Below are positions 26,033 to 35,400 of a DNA stretch of 64,000 nt, one piece after another; the stretch's first letter is position 1; each line of letters begins with the position of its first letter. A program made the position numbers and the translations under genes. The notes under the pieces were generated by a model that saw nothing but the letters and a program-made list of their open reading frames with translations, was not told the DNA's origin and did not search any database. This DNA comes from Henricia sp. BOLD:AAB3569 (taxonomy: Eukaryota > Echinodermata > Asteroidea > Spinulosida > Echinasteridae), in assembly GCA_037783545.1 (NCBI GenBank), contig JBBELK010000053.1, forward strand, positions 124,001 to 188,000, in the 5' to 3' direction.

Positions 26033-26978
26033 CGTGGCATGGCTTACGCTAGACCACAGTCAACAGGGCGTCGTATTGTTCTCCGCCCTGGTGCCGTTTC
26101 TAACCCCAAATCTGTTGCAAACCATAGGCAAACTCACGCAAATGAAATATGTCCTGGGCCTTGGCCATGTTGGCTCTGATATTTGCTCAATAGTTGCACT
26201 CGCCCCAATGTTTAAAATATTCCGAAGTCAAGTGTACCCATATGGCCATAGATCCGATGTCCAGTTTCGGTGTCGGTGAAATTATAGCAGGCGCGGATCC
26301 AGAGGGGGGTTTTGGGGGTCAAACCCCCCCTCCCCCCTGCTTCCAAATCAAAAAATATAATGTAATGCATTTTCTGTGTGTCCGGCTGTCCGAAACAAGC
26401 AGACATAAAAATATGACGGGCAAAACCCCTCCCTGGTGGCAAAACCCCCTCCTGGAAAAATTCCTGGATCCGCCCCTGTATAGGGCAAAATTCAGACCCT
26501 CCGTAAGATAAAATACAGACAGTTTACCCCAAAATCAAATATGCGCATCACGAGAGCGGAGAGGTCAACACAAGCTAGACTGGTTCGCTGTCCTCATTTT
26601 TACTTCTCTTCATCTTATACGACGAACTGGACGAAGGGAAGTAAATATAAAGACAGCGAACCAGTCTAGTGTTGACCTCTCCGCTCTCGTGCATGCGCAT
26701 ATTTGATTTTGGGGCAAACATGCAGTCTGTATTTTTGTCACGGAGGGTCTCAATTTTGCCCCACGATTTCACCGAAACTAGACATCGGATCGATGCGTAC
26801 TCTTCGGAATATTTGAACAATTGAGCTAGTGGACCGACGGGTATTAAGCAAAAATCAGAGCCAAGGGACAAATTTCATTTGCGCGAGTATGCCACAGATT
26901 TGGGGTTAGAAACGTCAACACTACAGGGCGGAGAATACGACGCCCTGTTCACGGGTCTGTAGGCTCACGCATCATGCT
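26030..26978. repeat. Large imperfect palindrome, arms of about 330-370 bp
   Basis: The left arm (about 26030-26592, including a nested 191-bp element) is the imperfect reverse complement of the right arm (about 26652-26978). Paired blocks include ACAGGGCGTCGTATT with its complement near 26940, TTTCTAACCCCAAATCTGT, CACGCAAATGAAAT, AATATTCCGAAG, ATCCGATGT, GAGAGCGGAGAGGTCAACAC and AGACTGGTTCGCTGTC. The loop is about 59 bp and pairs partly itself. This looks like a foldback element or a head-to-head duplication. It is not coding. Confidence 0.8.
26288..26478. mobile_element. Nested 191-bp hAT-like MITE with 5-bp target duplication
   Basis: Ends are CAGGCGCGGATCCAG and, reversed, CAGGGGCGGATCCAG. 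It is flanked by TATAG on both sides (26283-26287 and 26479-26483). The interior has C- and G-runs near both ends. It interrupts only the left arm of the surrounding palindrome, so it arrived later. A CAGGG-type end with a 5-bp duplication fits hAT5-type elements. Confidence 0.7.
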
Positions 26979-26984
26979 TGCGCA

Positions 26985-27420
26985 ACAGTAAGAATTCAGT
27001 ACTCTAACTATTTTTATGGGCTCATTACCATGCACGGACACCCAAAATATAACTTTTTATGATCTATAAACCATGTAAAAATGTCAGTTTGGATGATTAA
27101 AACATAAAAAAGTAATGATATGGTTTTACTAAGGAAAAATTTATAATTTTTCAGAGTTGCCTCATAGATTTATTACGTGGGGTCCAAGTGGGTTTCCGTG
27201 CATGGTAATCTTTCCAATTTTGTAGGGAAGTGATTTTTGAAGTGGAAAACATGAATCAATTTCCTTGAAAATACTTACTTTTTCTGCCCTGTTCCATAAA
27301 CCTAACACACAACTGCTCAGTGGCGACCAGTGAACGGAAGTCATACCCATCCATGTCTATATCACCATTTTCCAGTTTAATATTGTACATGTATTTTGGG
27401 GAAATTTATCTTTATTTTAG
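26985..27420. other. Intron sequence, no feature recognised
   Basis: AT-rich sequence between the palindrome and the second exon of the TE1 gene. It ends in a pyrimidine-rich acceptor tract. I see no reading frame or repeat that I can support. Confidence 0.5.
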
Positions 27421-28545
27421 TTGGTGCAAGAATTCCATAGAATTGATGGCAAGTCATCACTGAGGACCCTACTCGATGATGGCCTCTAGAAATACGGAGA
27501 TGCCTTGGTGACCTCAGCAGCCAAGGCACTGAAGAAGAGGCCAGCTATTCTAGAGAAGGAAATGGATAACATTGGAAAGCAAAAGGAGGCTGCCGCAAGA
27601 AAAGGTACACTTTGTATACAAGGACAATAGAGATGTTACGGCACTAGTTCTCCCGCGAGGGTGCTCATCTGTTCACCAGCAGCCCCCACCCGCTGAGCGG
27701 CTCGGCAGCTGTCGGCAACATTTTGTCACCCCTCCGCCCCACCCCCATAATAAAAATAGTCTAGCTATGCCCCCGATTGTATACAAAACATGTACATGTA
27801 TATGACAACAAAAACAACTTATCACACCATTTCGTTTTGTCTTTAAAATTTTCTCAATCTCTCAGAGTCTAGAAGACTTGCGGGCATTCTGGCTATCCCT
27901 CCATTGCTGCAAGAAAAGGTGGAAAACATGTTTGTTTTTGAAGATCAAATGGTAAGTTCAAAAAGTCTCAAGATTGGAGTAATAGTATGCACTTATGCAT
28001 ACTAAGATATGCTTAATAGTTGCTTGAGCATGGTGTATGGGATGGAATGGAATCTCTCAAACTTTGTTCCTGTACCGACAAGGTATATATAGTCTCTTTG
28101 TTAAAGACGTTCTAACGTTGTTTGGTTTGTGTACGTGCCCGTGGTCGACATTGCACTGTGTGGACAGAGAACTAGTCTATGCGCCAGCTGGCTGCTGTTT
28201 GTAAGAACGTCTTTGGAATCCTCTCACGAGTCACGTGGTTTGCTCGCAGCATTTCCTAGCACATTCCTCGCATACCATGAAAAACACGATCATTATCTGC
28301 CAAATCCTCAAAAATCACTGCGCACATTTTTCTTTATGTCGTTACGTTGTTACCAAGAACGTGTGGACTTATGATGGCGGATCGTGACGTGTTGACATGG
28401 TATGCGTGGAATGTGCTCGGAATTTTGCGAGCAAACCATGTGAGTCGTGAGAGGATTCCAAAGACGTTCTTACGTCGTTCTCTGTCCACACGGTGCATTG
28501 TCGACCACGGGCACGTACACGAACCAAACAACGTTAGAACGTCTC

Positions 28546-29475
28546 CAGGGCTCGACCTTAACGCTAGCCCGGCGTACATTGTCTAGTAAAAACTGCTGTG
28601 GGCAAGTAAAATCCACTTTTCAACTTGCCCGGCGGGCTACTTAAAACATGTGCATGTTCCTTGTTTTCCAGATGTGATTATTGAAAATAAAACGAACTCT
28701 TCAAAGTTTTACCTTTTGCGGCATGCAAACGACGATTGCGCATTGCATTTTTCCACGTGCAACACACGGCCACAGCTAGCTTGGGTCTGCATTGTGTCCA
28801 ACACAGCTTGTGTGCAATATACGTGCATAGACATACATGCATCTGGTATCCGACTGCGGCCCCAGACTGGCTCGGCCCCAAACTCGGCCCCAGACCAACT
28901 CGGCCCCCTTTGCCTTGTGTACAAACTCGGCCCCAGACTGACTCGGCCCCAATTGCCTTGTGTACAAACTCGTACCCAGACTGACTCGGCCCCAATTGCC
29001 TTGTATACAAACTCGGCCCCAGACCAACTCGGCCCCTATTGCCTTGTGTACAAACTCGGCCCCAGACTGACTCGGCCCCAAACAGGCCAAACATTTGATT
29101 TTTCCCCAAAAGTCCATATACAGTGTGTTTTCAAAGATTTTAAGGAACTTTTTTTTTTATTAGGAGAGCTATTAGCTCTCCTCGATTATCTCAGAAGAGC
29201 AATTTATGGCTCTCCTGTCTTTTTTAAAAATGAAGGACTGAAGAAGAGGAGGAAAAACATCCCGACTCCACTACCAGCGACAGTGATTTCTAGCCATGGG
29301 GGGGATGAACAAAAATCAACTTTCTCAGTAGACAGTGCTAGTCAATATTTTAATGCTTTTTTTTTTTTTTTTTTCAAACATTTCATGGGCTAGTAAAAAT
29401 TTCTGCGGGCTAGTAAAAAACACAATTTACTAGCCCAGTGGGCTACTCTCAGAAAAAAATTAAGGGCAAGCCCTG
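28546..29475. mobile_element. Nested 930-bp hAT-like element, 5-bp target duplication
   Basis: Ends are CAGGGCTCGACCTTAA and, reversed, CAGGGCTTGCCCTTAA. GTCTC flanks both sides (28541-28545 and 29476-29480). Both subterminal regions repeat GGGCTAGTAAAA, CTAGCCC and CTTGCCC words. No transposase is visible. The 5-bp duplication again points to a hAT5-like group. It carries a CTCGGCCCC minisatellite and a T-run. Confidence 0.7.
28855..29085. repeat. CTCGGCCCC minisatellite
   Basis: Irregular tandem copies of CTCGGCCCCAGACTGA and of TTGCCTTGTGTACAAA alternate, with a local period of about 54-60 bp. It lies inside the nested hAT-like element. Long open frames on both strands here are by-products of the repeat. 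A related ACTCGGTCCC repeat occurs in TE2. Confidence 0.75.
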
Positions 29476-29486
29476 GTCTCTCACAA

Positions 29487-29712
29487 AGACTAGACAAGGT
29501 CATGTTACAACCATTTTTGGGAATTTGCCACTTTTAGGTCTCAAGTTTTGTGAATTTCCGACTGTTTTGTGAAATTTCACAAACGTAGGTGATATTTCAC
29601 AAAACCTGTGAACTTGAAATTCACAGAAAGAGGAATTTTTTTTACGAAACTTGTGACCTTTTTACAAAAATGGTAAACAAAAATCACACAATGTTTGTAA
29701 CAGGCCACCACA
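29487..29712. repeat. Imperfect foldback repeat of about 220 bp
   Basis: The outer words GTTACAACCATTTTTG and CAAAAATGGTAAAC are complementary, and the middle reads TTTTGTGAAATTTCAC ... GATATTTCACAAAA. The ends GGTCATGTTACA and TTGTAACAGGCC also pair. Pairing is weaker than in the other palindromes of TE1. Confidence 0.5.
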
Positions 29713-30499
29713 TTTCCAAAAGATGCGCATGATAGATGTACATGTACTTGGCTAAGTACAATGGCCTCTCATCAGATGGATTTTTGCGTCCTGGCTCATT
29801 TTGGAGTTAGAAGTTGGAAAACCCACATTTATTCCCTTAATAAGGGACCTTTGCATAAAACTGATGATGCACATCATGTAGGTTTGGGTAAAGGCTTAGC
29901 AGTCGAGCATGTGGATCCTATCATACTTTTGTTAACCAAAAATAATTACTAAAAGTGATGATTAAGTGATTCGGCAGTTGATCATGGATGTGTGAGGTAT
30001 GGCAATAGCAATGTTGTCTACATGGATTGATGTTTTGATTTTCCAATTTCTTTATTTAGGACTCCAATGGGATTCTAGCGGTCTGCGTGAAGGTGCAGGA
30101 GGACGAGGATGACGACGATGGGGGAGTGGAGTACACTGCCATGGTAGATGGTATTGTCGTAATAACCACATCAACGTTTATGGCAGCTTTTGCGAGCTTT
30201 TAGCTGTATTTTATTGTTTTAATCTCGCGTACTCCGACTGCTTGAAGAAGTCTTTAAACTTCTTTCAAAAGGTCATCCTCAACATACAGGACAACCTGCC
30301 TGTAGACAACACTGCAGTAAAGATTCTTGACAAATTAAATAGAAAAATATCAAAGCAGTAAGGCATCTTCTCGGAATGTACTTTTTTCGGTAGATTTAAA
30401 TAGCCTTGGAAAGTATCGAATGCTTTTGACAACTACGTGTAGGTGCCAGCTGCTCCAAGTCGATCATTTTGACGAAATACATGTAGTTTAATGATACAT

Positions 30500-30985
30500 T
30501 TAGGGATTAAAAGTGGGTTTGAATGGTCTTAAACATACGTTTTAAGCCGGATAGGGGCCTGGACGCTGATAATAGCCCAAGCCGAATTCGGCGCGGGCCA
30601 TTATCAGCGTCCAGGCCCCTATCCGGATTTAAACGGATTGTTTAAGACCTGCCAAACCCACTTTTAATCCCATTTTAATGCATTCACTTTCCCTACCGCA
30701 TGTGTTGTTTTTGTTCGACCGCGCGTTACGCAAAATGCAAGCGTGTTGTACGCGCACGCACACGACTGGGTACTTGTCACAGTATACAATTTGCTTTCGG
30801 GAGCCTGCAGTTTCTGTGTGCATGTGCGTGTTTCATACGCACCGACCACGGTGCGGCCGCGAGCCAAAGGCTCAAACGTTTTTAAGACTGACTGGGCCTG
30901 TATCATCTGTTTAAAACTGCCCACGTGACGTGCTCTCGGCCAATAGGGATGCGTAAACTGTCATGAGGTATTTATGAATGTGATT
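30500..30985 (+). repeat. Dispersed repeat R1 (TE1 copy): palindromic head plus about 300-bp body
   Basis: Positions 30500-30674 form a palindrome (GGGATTAAAAGTGGGTTTG against CAAACCCACTTTTAATCCC, with GGATAGGGGCCTGGACGCTG paired further in). The following 300 bp contains GCAGTTTCTGTGTGCATGTG, GTGCTCTCGGCCAATAGG and GGTATTTAT. The same order occurs reversed in TE2 at 60700-61240. R1 therefore looks like a dispersed family. Its mechanism of movement is unknown. Confidence 0.75.
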
Positions 30986-31799
30986 TAAAACGAAATTCAG
31001 GTGATAGTTGGGTTTAGGTCCGTTCGATAAGATACTCAATTTAGATGATTTTGAACTCTTGCCAGTCTTTGCCAAGGTACTCGGCACAATTTATAGCGGA
31101 CAGCCCCTACTGACCCTATTTTCTGATGGGTGGGTCAAGTTGTTTGTTACATATACATGTACAGTCAACTTCATTAATAGGGTCCTTGGGACTTCGTAGT
31201 TGTAAGAGGAACCTTGTACAAATTTATACCCAGGAGTAAGAACAATGAATTGGGGCCTACAGTTTTTATAAGTACATGTAGAATGTTGTATGACAGAGCT
31301 CTTTTAAGGTTTGATGGTACATGTATCATACAGATAATTTTGAACTGTTGCCACTCTTTGCCAATTAAGTCTTATTGATCAGTTGGCCTGTATTTTTGCC
31401 ATTAACGTTATTACAAATTGAAATGTACATTGTATTATTTGTGTCTCTTTCAGCAGGATGTTTTTATTTTGGGGGGGGGGGGGGGTGGTCTTCCTTTCTC
31501 TCACTTCCATACGTCAAAATGTAACGACACAGTTTACGCTCTTAATCTGTTTGCGGGCAATTCGGCAGAAAGTACCTACATGAATTTATTTTTTTCCTAC
31601 AGATGTTTTACATTTTACAGGATAAATTTAGGTTGCATGTGACTTGATTTACGTTGAACATTGATAAAAAGGATCTTCAGGAATTTACAAATGCCCTTCC
31701 TTTTTAACAGTACGTAGTATTTTGTAATACATGTAGTCGGGAAAAGTAAGGATTGTATGCTTGCCATGAAGTATAACTGTGCATTATCAGTGCTTTTAT
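30986..31799. other. AT-rich stretch without supported gene
   Basis: Downstream of R1 in TE1. It contains TACATGTA words and a run of 15 G at 31471-31485 preceded by T-rich sequence. The open frames here are short and show no family resemblance. Confidence 0.5.
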
Positions 31800-32067
31800 T
31801 GTCGGTGCTACCACATCAGTTAAATGACTAATTTTAATTGGTCAAGTAACATTTGACTAAGTTTGTAGGTCGCTTGACTAAGTGTCTTAGTCGATTCAGA
31901 CACCATGGAAAGACTAATAAAACCTAGTCAACTGACAAAATAATTGTAGTCACTGGACTAATTTTTGTTCGTCAGAGTACGTCAGTATGACTAAAAAAAA
32001 CTAGTCGATTGAGACACCTATTGGACGAGATTTATTTGGTCATCTGGACGAGATTTTGTTTACAGTG
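31800..32067. repeat. TE1 right subterminal repeat region and terminal repeat
   Basis: Dense direct and inverted GACTA/TAGTC words: AATGACTAATTTT, TTTGACTAAG, CTTGACTAAGTGTCTTAGTC, CCTAGTCAACTGAC, GTAGTCACTGGACTAA and AACTAGTCG. These lead into TTTTGTTTACAGTG at 32054-32067. The same words mark the left end of TE1. Confidence 0.65.
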
Positions 32068-32129
32068 TAGATTCGACGATAACTCGGTCGGTTTAAACGT
32101 GAAATTGCTGAAATTTGCAGAACACGTTT
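32068..32129 (+). repeat. Satellite stub between TE1 and the CR1/L2-like fragment
   Basis: TAGATTCGACG to AACACGTTT continues exactly the monomer interrupted at 25473, with the AAACGTG variant. The first two bases are the right TA duplication of TE1. The monomer is then broken again at 32130. Confidence 0.9.
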
Positions 32130-32475
32130 ATAATAATAATAATAAAAGGCATTTATATAGCGCTTTTAGCTAAAAGATCAAAGCGCTGAACATGGGGAAA
32201 ACAAAACAATTAAAGATTAAACAAATGAGATTTAAGTGATTTCCTGAAAGCAATTTCAGTGGAAGAATCTCGTATGCTCTGTGGAATCATATTCCACTCC
32301 TTAGGGCCAGCAAACGAGAAGGACTTTTCGCCAATTGTTTTGGAGCAGTAAGGTACATGCAAACGGGTTGTGTCAGAGGAGGACCTGAGTCCCTCCCCAG
32401 CCTGTCTATAGGAAGACAACAGGTCGGACAGATAGGGAGGTGCTGCACTATGTAGAGACTTGAAGACAAGTACTA
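32130..32475 (-). mobile_element. 5'-truncated CR1/L2-like non-LTR retrotransposon fragment
   Basis: Read on the minus strand, 32210-32475 translates to the C-terminal end typical of CR1/L2-clade reverse transcriptase polyproteins: YLSDLLSSYR, GLRSSSDTTRL, FAGPKEWNMIPQSIRDS and FRKSLKSHLFNL before the stop. After it come AGCGCTTTGATC ... AAAGCGCT, which can form a hairpin, then TATATAAATGCC and a (TAT)n tail ending at 32130. This is the usual 3' end of such elements. The 5' end is lost. There is no clear target duplication; instead 32 bp of the satellite monomer (GCGATATAG to AAATTT) are missing at the join. Confidence 0.85.
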
Positions 32476-35400
32476 GAAGTTTGTCTGGAAATTCGTTAAG
32501 TTCCAAAATAGCGACCACTTCAGACGCAATGTTTCCCGAAAGCGGCGTCTGTTTGTTCGAAAACTGTTCCGGCAGAGAGTTTTTCTAGATTCGACGATAA
32601 CTCGGTCGGTTTAAACGGGAAATTGCTGAAATTTGCAGAACACGTTTGCGATATAGAGTTGTTTTAGCAGACAAAATTTGAAGTTTGTCTGGAAATTCGT
32701 TAAGTTGTGCCGGCAGGGTGTTTTTGCTAGCTTCGACGATAACTCGGTCGGTTTAAACGGGAAATTGCTGAAATTTGCAGAACACGTTTGGGATATAGAG
32801 TTGTTTTAGCAGACAAAATTTGAAGTTTGTCTGGACATTCCTTCAGTTCCAAAATGGCGACCACTTCAGACGCAATGTTTCCCGAAAGCGGCGTCTGTTT
32901 GTGCGAAAACTGTTCCGGCAGTGAGTTTTTGCTAGATTCGACGATAACTCGGTCGGTTTAAACGGGAAATTGGTGAAATTTGCAGAACACGTTTGCGATA
33001 TAGAGTTGTTTTAGCAGACAAAATTTGAAGTTTGTCTGGAAATTCGTTAAGTTCCAAAATAGCGACCACTTCAGACGCAATGTTTCCCGAAAGCGGCGTC
33101 TGCTTGTGCAAAAACTGTGCCGGCAAGGAGTTTTTGCTAGATTCGACGATAACTCGGTTGGTTTAAACGGGAAATTGCTGAAATTCGCAGAACACGTTTG
33201 GGATATAGAGTTGTTTTAGCAGACAAAATTTGAAGTTTGTCTGGACATTCCTTCAGTTCCAAAATGGCGACCACTTCAGACGCAATGTTTCCCGAAAGCG
33301 GCGTCTGTTTGTGCGAAAACTGTTCCGGCAGAGAGTTTTTGCTAGATTCGACGATAACTCGGTTGGTTTAAACGGGAAATTGCTGAAATTCGCAGAACAC
33401 GTTTGGGATATAGAGTTGTTTTAGCAGACAAAATTTGAAGTTTGTCTGCATGGACATTCCTTCAGTTCCAAAATGGCGACCACTTCAGACGCAATGTTTC
33501 CCGAAAGCGGCGTCTGCTTGTGCAAAAACTGTGCCGGCAAGGAGTTTTTGCTAGATTCGACGATAACTCGGTTGGTTTAAACGGGAAATTGCTGAAATTC
33601 GCGGAACACGTTTGGGATATAGAGTTGTTTTAGCAGACAAAATTTGAAGTTTGTCTGGACATTCCTTCAGTTCCAAAATAGCGACCACTTCAAACGCAAT
33701 GTTTCCCGAAAGCGGCGTCTGCTTGTGCGAAAACTGTGCCCGCAAGGAGTTTTTGCTAGATTCGACGATAACTCGGTCGGTTTAAACGGGAAATTGCTGA
33801 AATTTGCAGAACACGTTTGCGATATAGAGTTGTTTTAGCAGACACAATTTGAAGTTTGTCTGGAAATTCCTTCAGTTCCAAAATGGCGACCACTTCAGAC
33901 GCAATGTTTCCCGAAAGCGGCGTCTGTTTGTGCGAAAAATGTTCCGGCAGAGAGTTTTTGCTAGATTCGACGATAACTCGGTCGGTTTAAACGGGAAATT
34001 GCTGAAATTTGCAGAACACGTTTGGGATATAGAGTTGTTTTAGCAGACAAAATTTGAAGTTTGTTTGGAAATTCCTTCAGTTCCAAAATAGCGACCACTT
34101 CAGACGCAATGTTTCCCGAAAGCGGCGTCTGCTTGTGCAAAAACTGTGCCGGCAAGTAGTTTTTGCTAGATTCGACGATAACTCGGTCGGTTTAAACGTG
34201 AAATTGCTGAAATTTGCAGAACACGTTTGCGATATAGAGTTGTTTTAGCAGACAAAATTTGAAGTTTGTCTGGAAATTCGTTAAGTTGTGCCGGCAGGGT
34301 GTTTTTGCTAGCTTCGACGATAACTCGGTCGGTTTAAACGGGAAATTGCTGAAATTTGCAGAACACGTTTGGGATATAGAGTTGTTTTAGCAGACAAAAT
34401 TTGAAGTTTGTCTGGACATTCCTTCAGTTCCAAAATGGCGACCACTTCAGACACAATGTTTCCCGAAAGCGGCGTCTGTTTGTGCGAAAACTGTTCCGGC
34501 AGTGAGTTTTTGCTAGATTCGACGATAACTCGGTCGGTTTAAACGGGAAATTGGTGAAATTTGCAGAACACGTTTGCGATATAGAGTTGTTTTAGCAGAC
34601 AAAATTTGAAGTTTGTCTGGAAATTCGTTAAGTTCCAAAATAGCGACCACTTCAGACGCAATGTTTCCCGAAAGCGGCGTCTGTTTGTGCGAAAAATGTT
34701 CCGGCAGAGAGTTTTTGCTAGATTCGACGATAACTCGGTCGGTTTAAACGGGAAATTGCTGAAATTTGCAGAACACGTTTGGGATATAGAGTTGTTTTAG
34801 CAGACAAAATTTGAAGTTTGTTTGGAAATTCCTTCAGTTCCAAAATAGCGACCACTTCAGACGCAATGTTTCCCGAAAGCGGCGTCTGCTTGTGCAAAAA
34901 CTGTGCCGGCAAGGAGTTTTTGCTAGATTCGACGATAACTCGGTCGGTTTAAACGTGAAATTGCTGAAATTTGCAGAACACGTTTGGGATATAGAGTTGT
35001 TTTAGCAGACAAAATTTGAAGTTTGTCTGCATGGACATTCCTTCAGTTCCAAAATGGCGACCACTTCAGACGCAATGTTTCCCGAAAGCGGCGTCTGTTT
35101 GTGCGAAAACTGTTCCGGCAGAGAGTTTTTGCTAGATTCGACGATAACTCGGTCGGTTTAAACGGGAAATTGCTGAAATTTGCAGAACACGTTTGCGATA
35201 TAGAGTTGTTTTAGCAGACAAAATTTGAAGTTTGTCTGGAAATTCGTTAAGTTCCAAAATAGCGACCACTTCAGACGCAATGTTTCCCGAAAGCGGCGTC
35301 TGCTTGTGCAAAAACTGTGCCGGCAAGGAGTTTTTGCTAGATTCGACGATAACTCGGTTGGTTTAAACGGGAAATTGCTGAAATTCGCGGAACACGTTTG

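Larger units (their letters stand above)
28088..29497. repeat. Large palindrome interrupted by a hAT-like element
   Basis: The left arm (about 28088-28279) and right arm (about 28397-28545, resuming at 29476) are near-complementary. Pairs include AGACGTTCTAACGTTGTTTGG, TGTACGTGCCCGTGGTCGAC, GTAAGAACGTCTTTGGAATC and TGGTTTGCTCGC. The left arm has an extra stretch at about 28170-28198. The 117-bp middle also pairs partly. The nested element at 28546 splits the right arm near its outer end. Confidence 0.8.
25835..30361 (+). pseudogene. Spliced host-type gene carried by TE1, one in-frame stop
   Basis: Proposed exons are 25835-25860 (MEPVSSKF, donor CG|GTGAGT), 27441-27604 (or from 27421 after TTTATTTTAG; donor AAAG|GTACAC), 27866-27951 (acceptor TCTCTCAG, donor ATG|GTAAGT), 30060-30143 (acceptor TTTATTTAG, donor ATG|GTAGAT) and 30272-30361 (acceptor TTTCAAAAG, ending KLNRKISKQ and TAA). 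Reading phase is continuous through all joins when exon 2 starts at 27441; the 27421 start would need an unseen exon. The model has 149 codons with a TAG at 27487-27489 (codon 25). The product would be hydrophilic, with a charged, helix-prone middle (EKEMDNIGKQKEAAARKESR) and an acidic run EDEDDDD in the fourth exon. I do not recognise the family. The stop suggests a captured gene that has begun to decay. The introns hold palindromes and a nested hAT-like element. Confidence 0.6.
25474..32067 (+). mobile_element. TE1: 6.6-kb CACTA/EnSpm-like transposon carrying a host-type gene
   Basis: The termini are CACTGTAAACAAAA at the left and its exact complement TTTTGTTTACAGTG at the right. The 2-bp duplication is TA, and satellite continues in register on both sides. 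About 150 bp at the left end and 270 bp at the right are rich in inverted and direct GACTA/TAGTC words. A short CACT-beginning terminal repeat, subterminal repeats in both orientations and a 2-bp duplication fit animal CACTA/EnSpm elements; another TA-targeting superfamily cannot be excluded. No transposase frame is visible, so it is probably non-autonomous. Inside are a promoter and spliced gene, a 950-bp palindrome, another palindrome interrupted by a hAT-like element, and other repeats. Confidence 0.8.

Noticed and set aside
26194..26511. 105-codon frame and its minus-strand partner
   Set aside because: They span the nested MITE and palindrome arm; proline- and glycine-rich parts come from the C- and G-runs of the MITE.
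28650..29393. 247-codon plus-strand frame and overlapping minus-strand frames
   Set aside because: They begin at a non-ATG codon and run through the CTCGGCCCC minisatellite and a T-run inside a nested hAT-like element.
31471..31485. Run of 15 G as a regulatory or quadruplex element
   Set aside because: A single homopolymer without spaced G-tracts or context; likely simple repeat.
32210..32518. 102-codon minus-strand frame as a single gene
   Set aside because: It is a chimera of satellite sequence and the truncated retrotransposon C-terminus.
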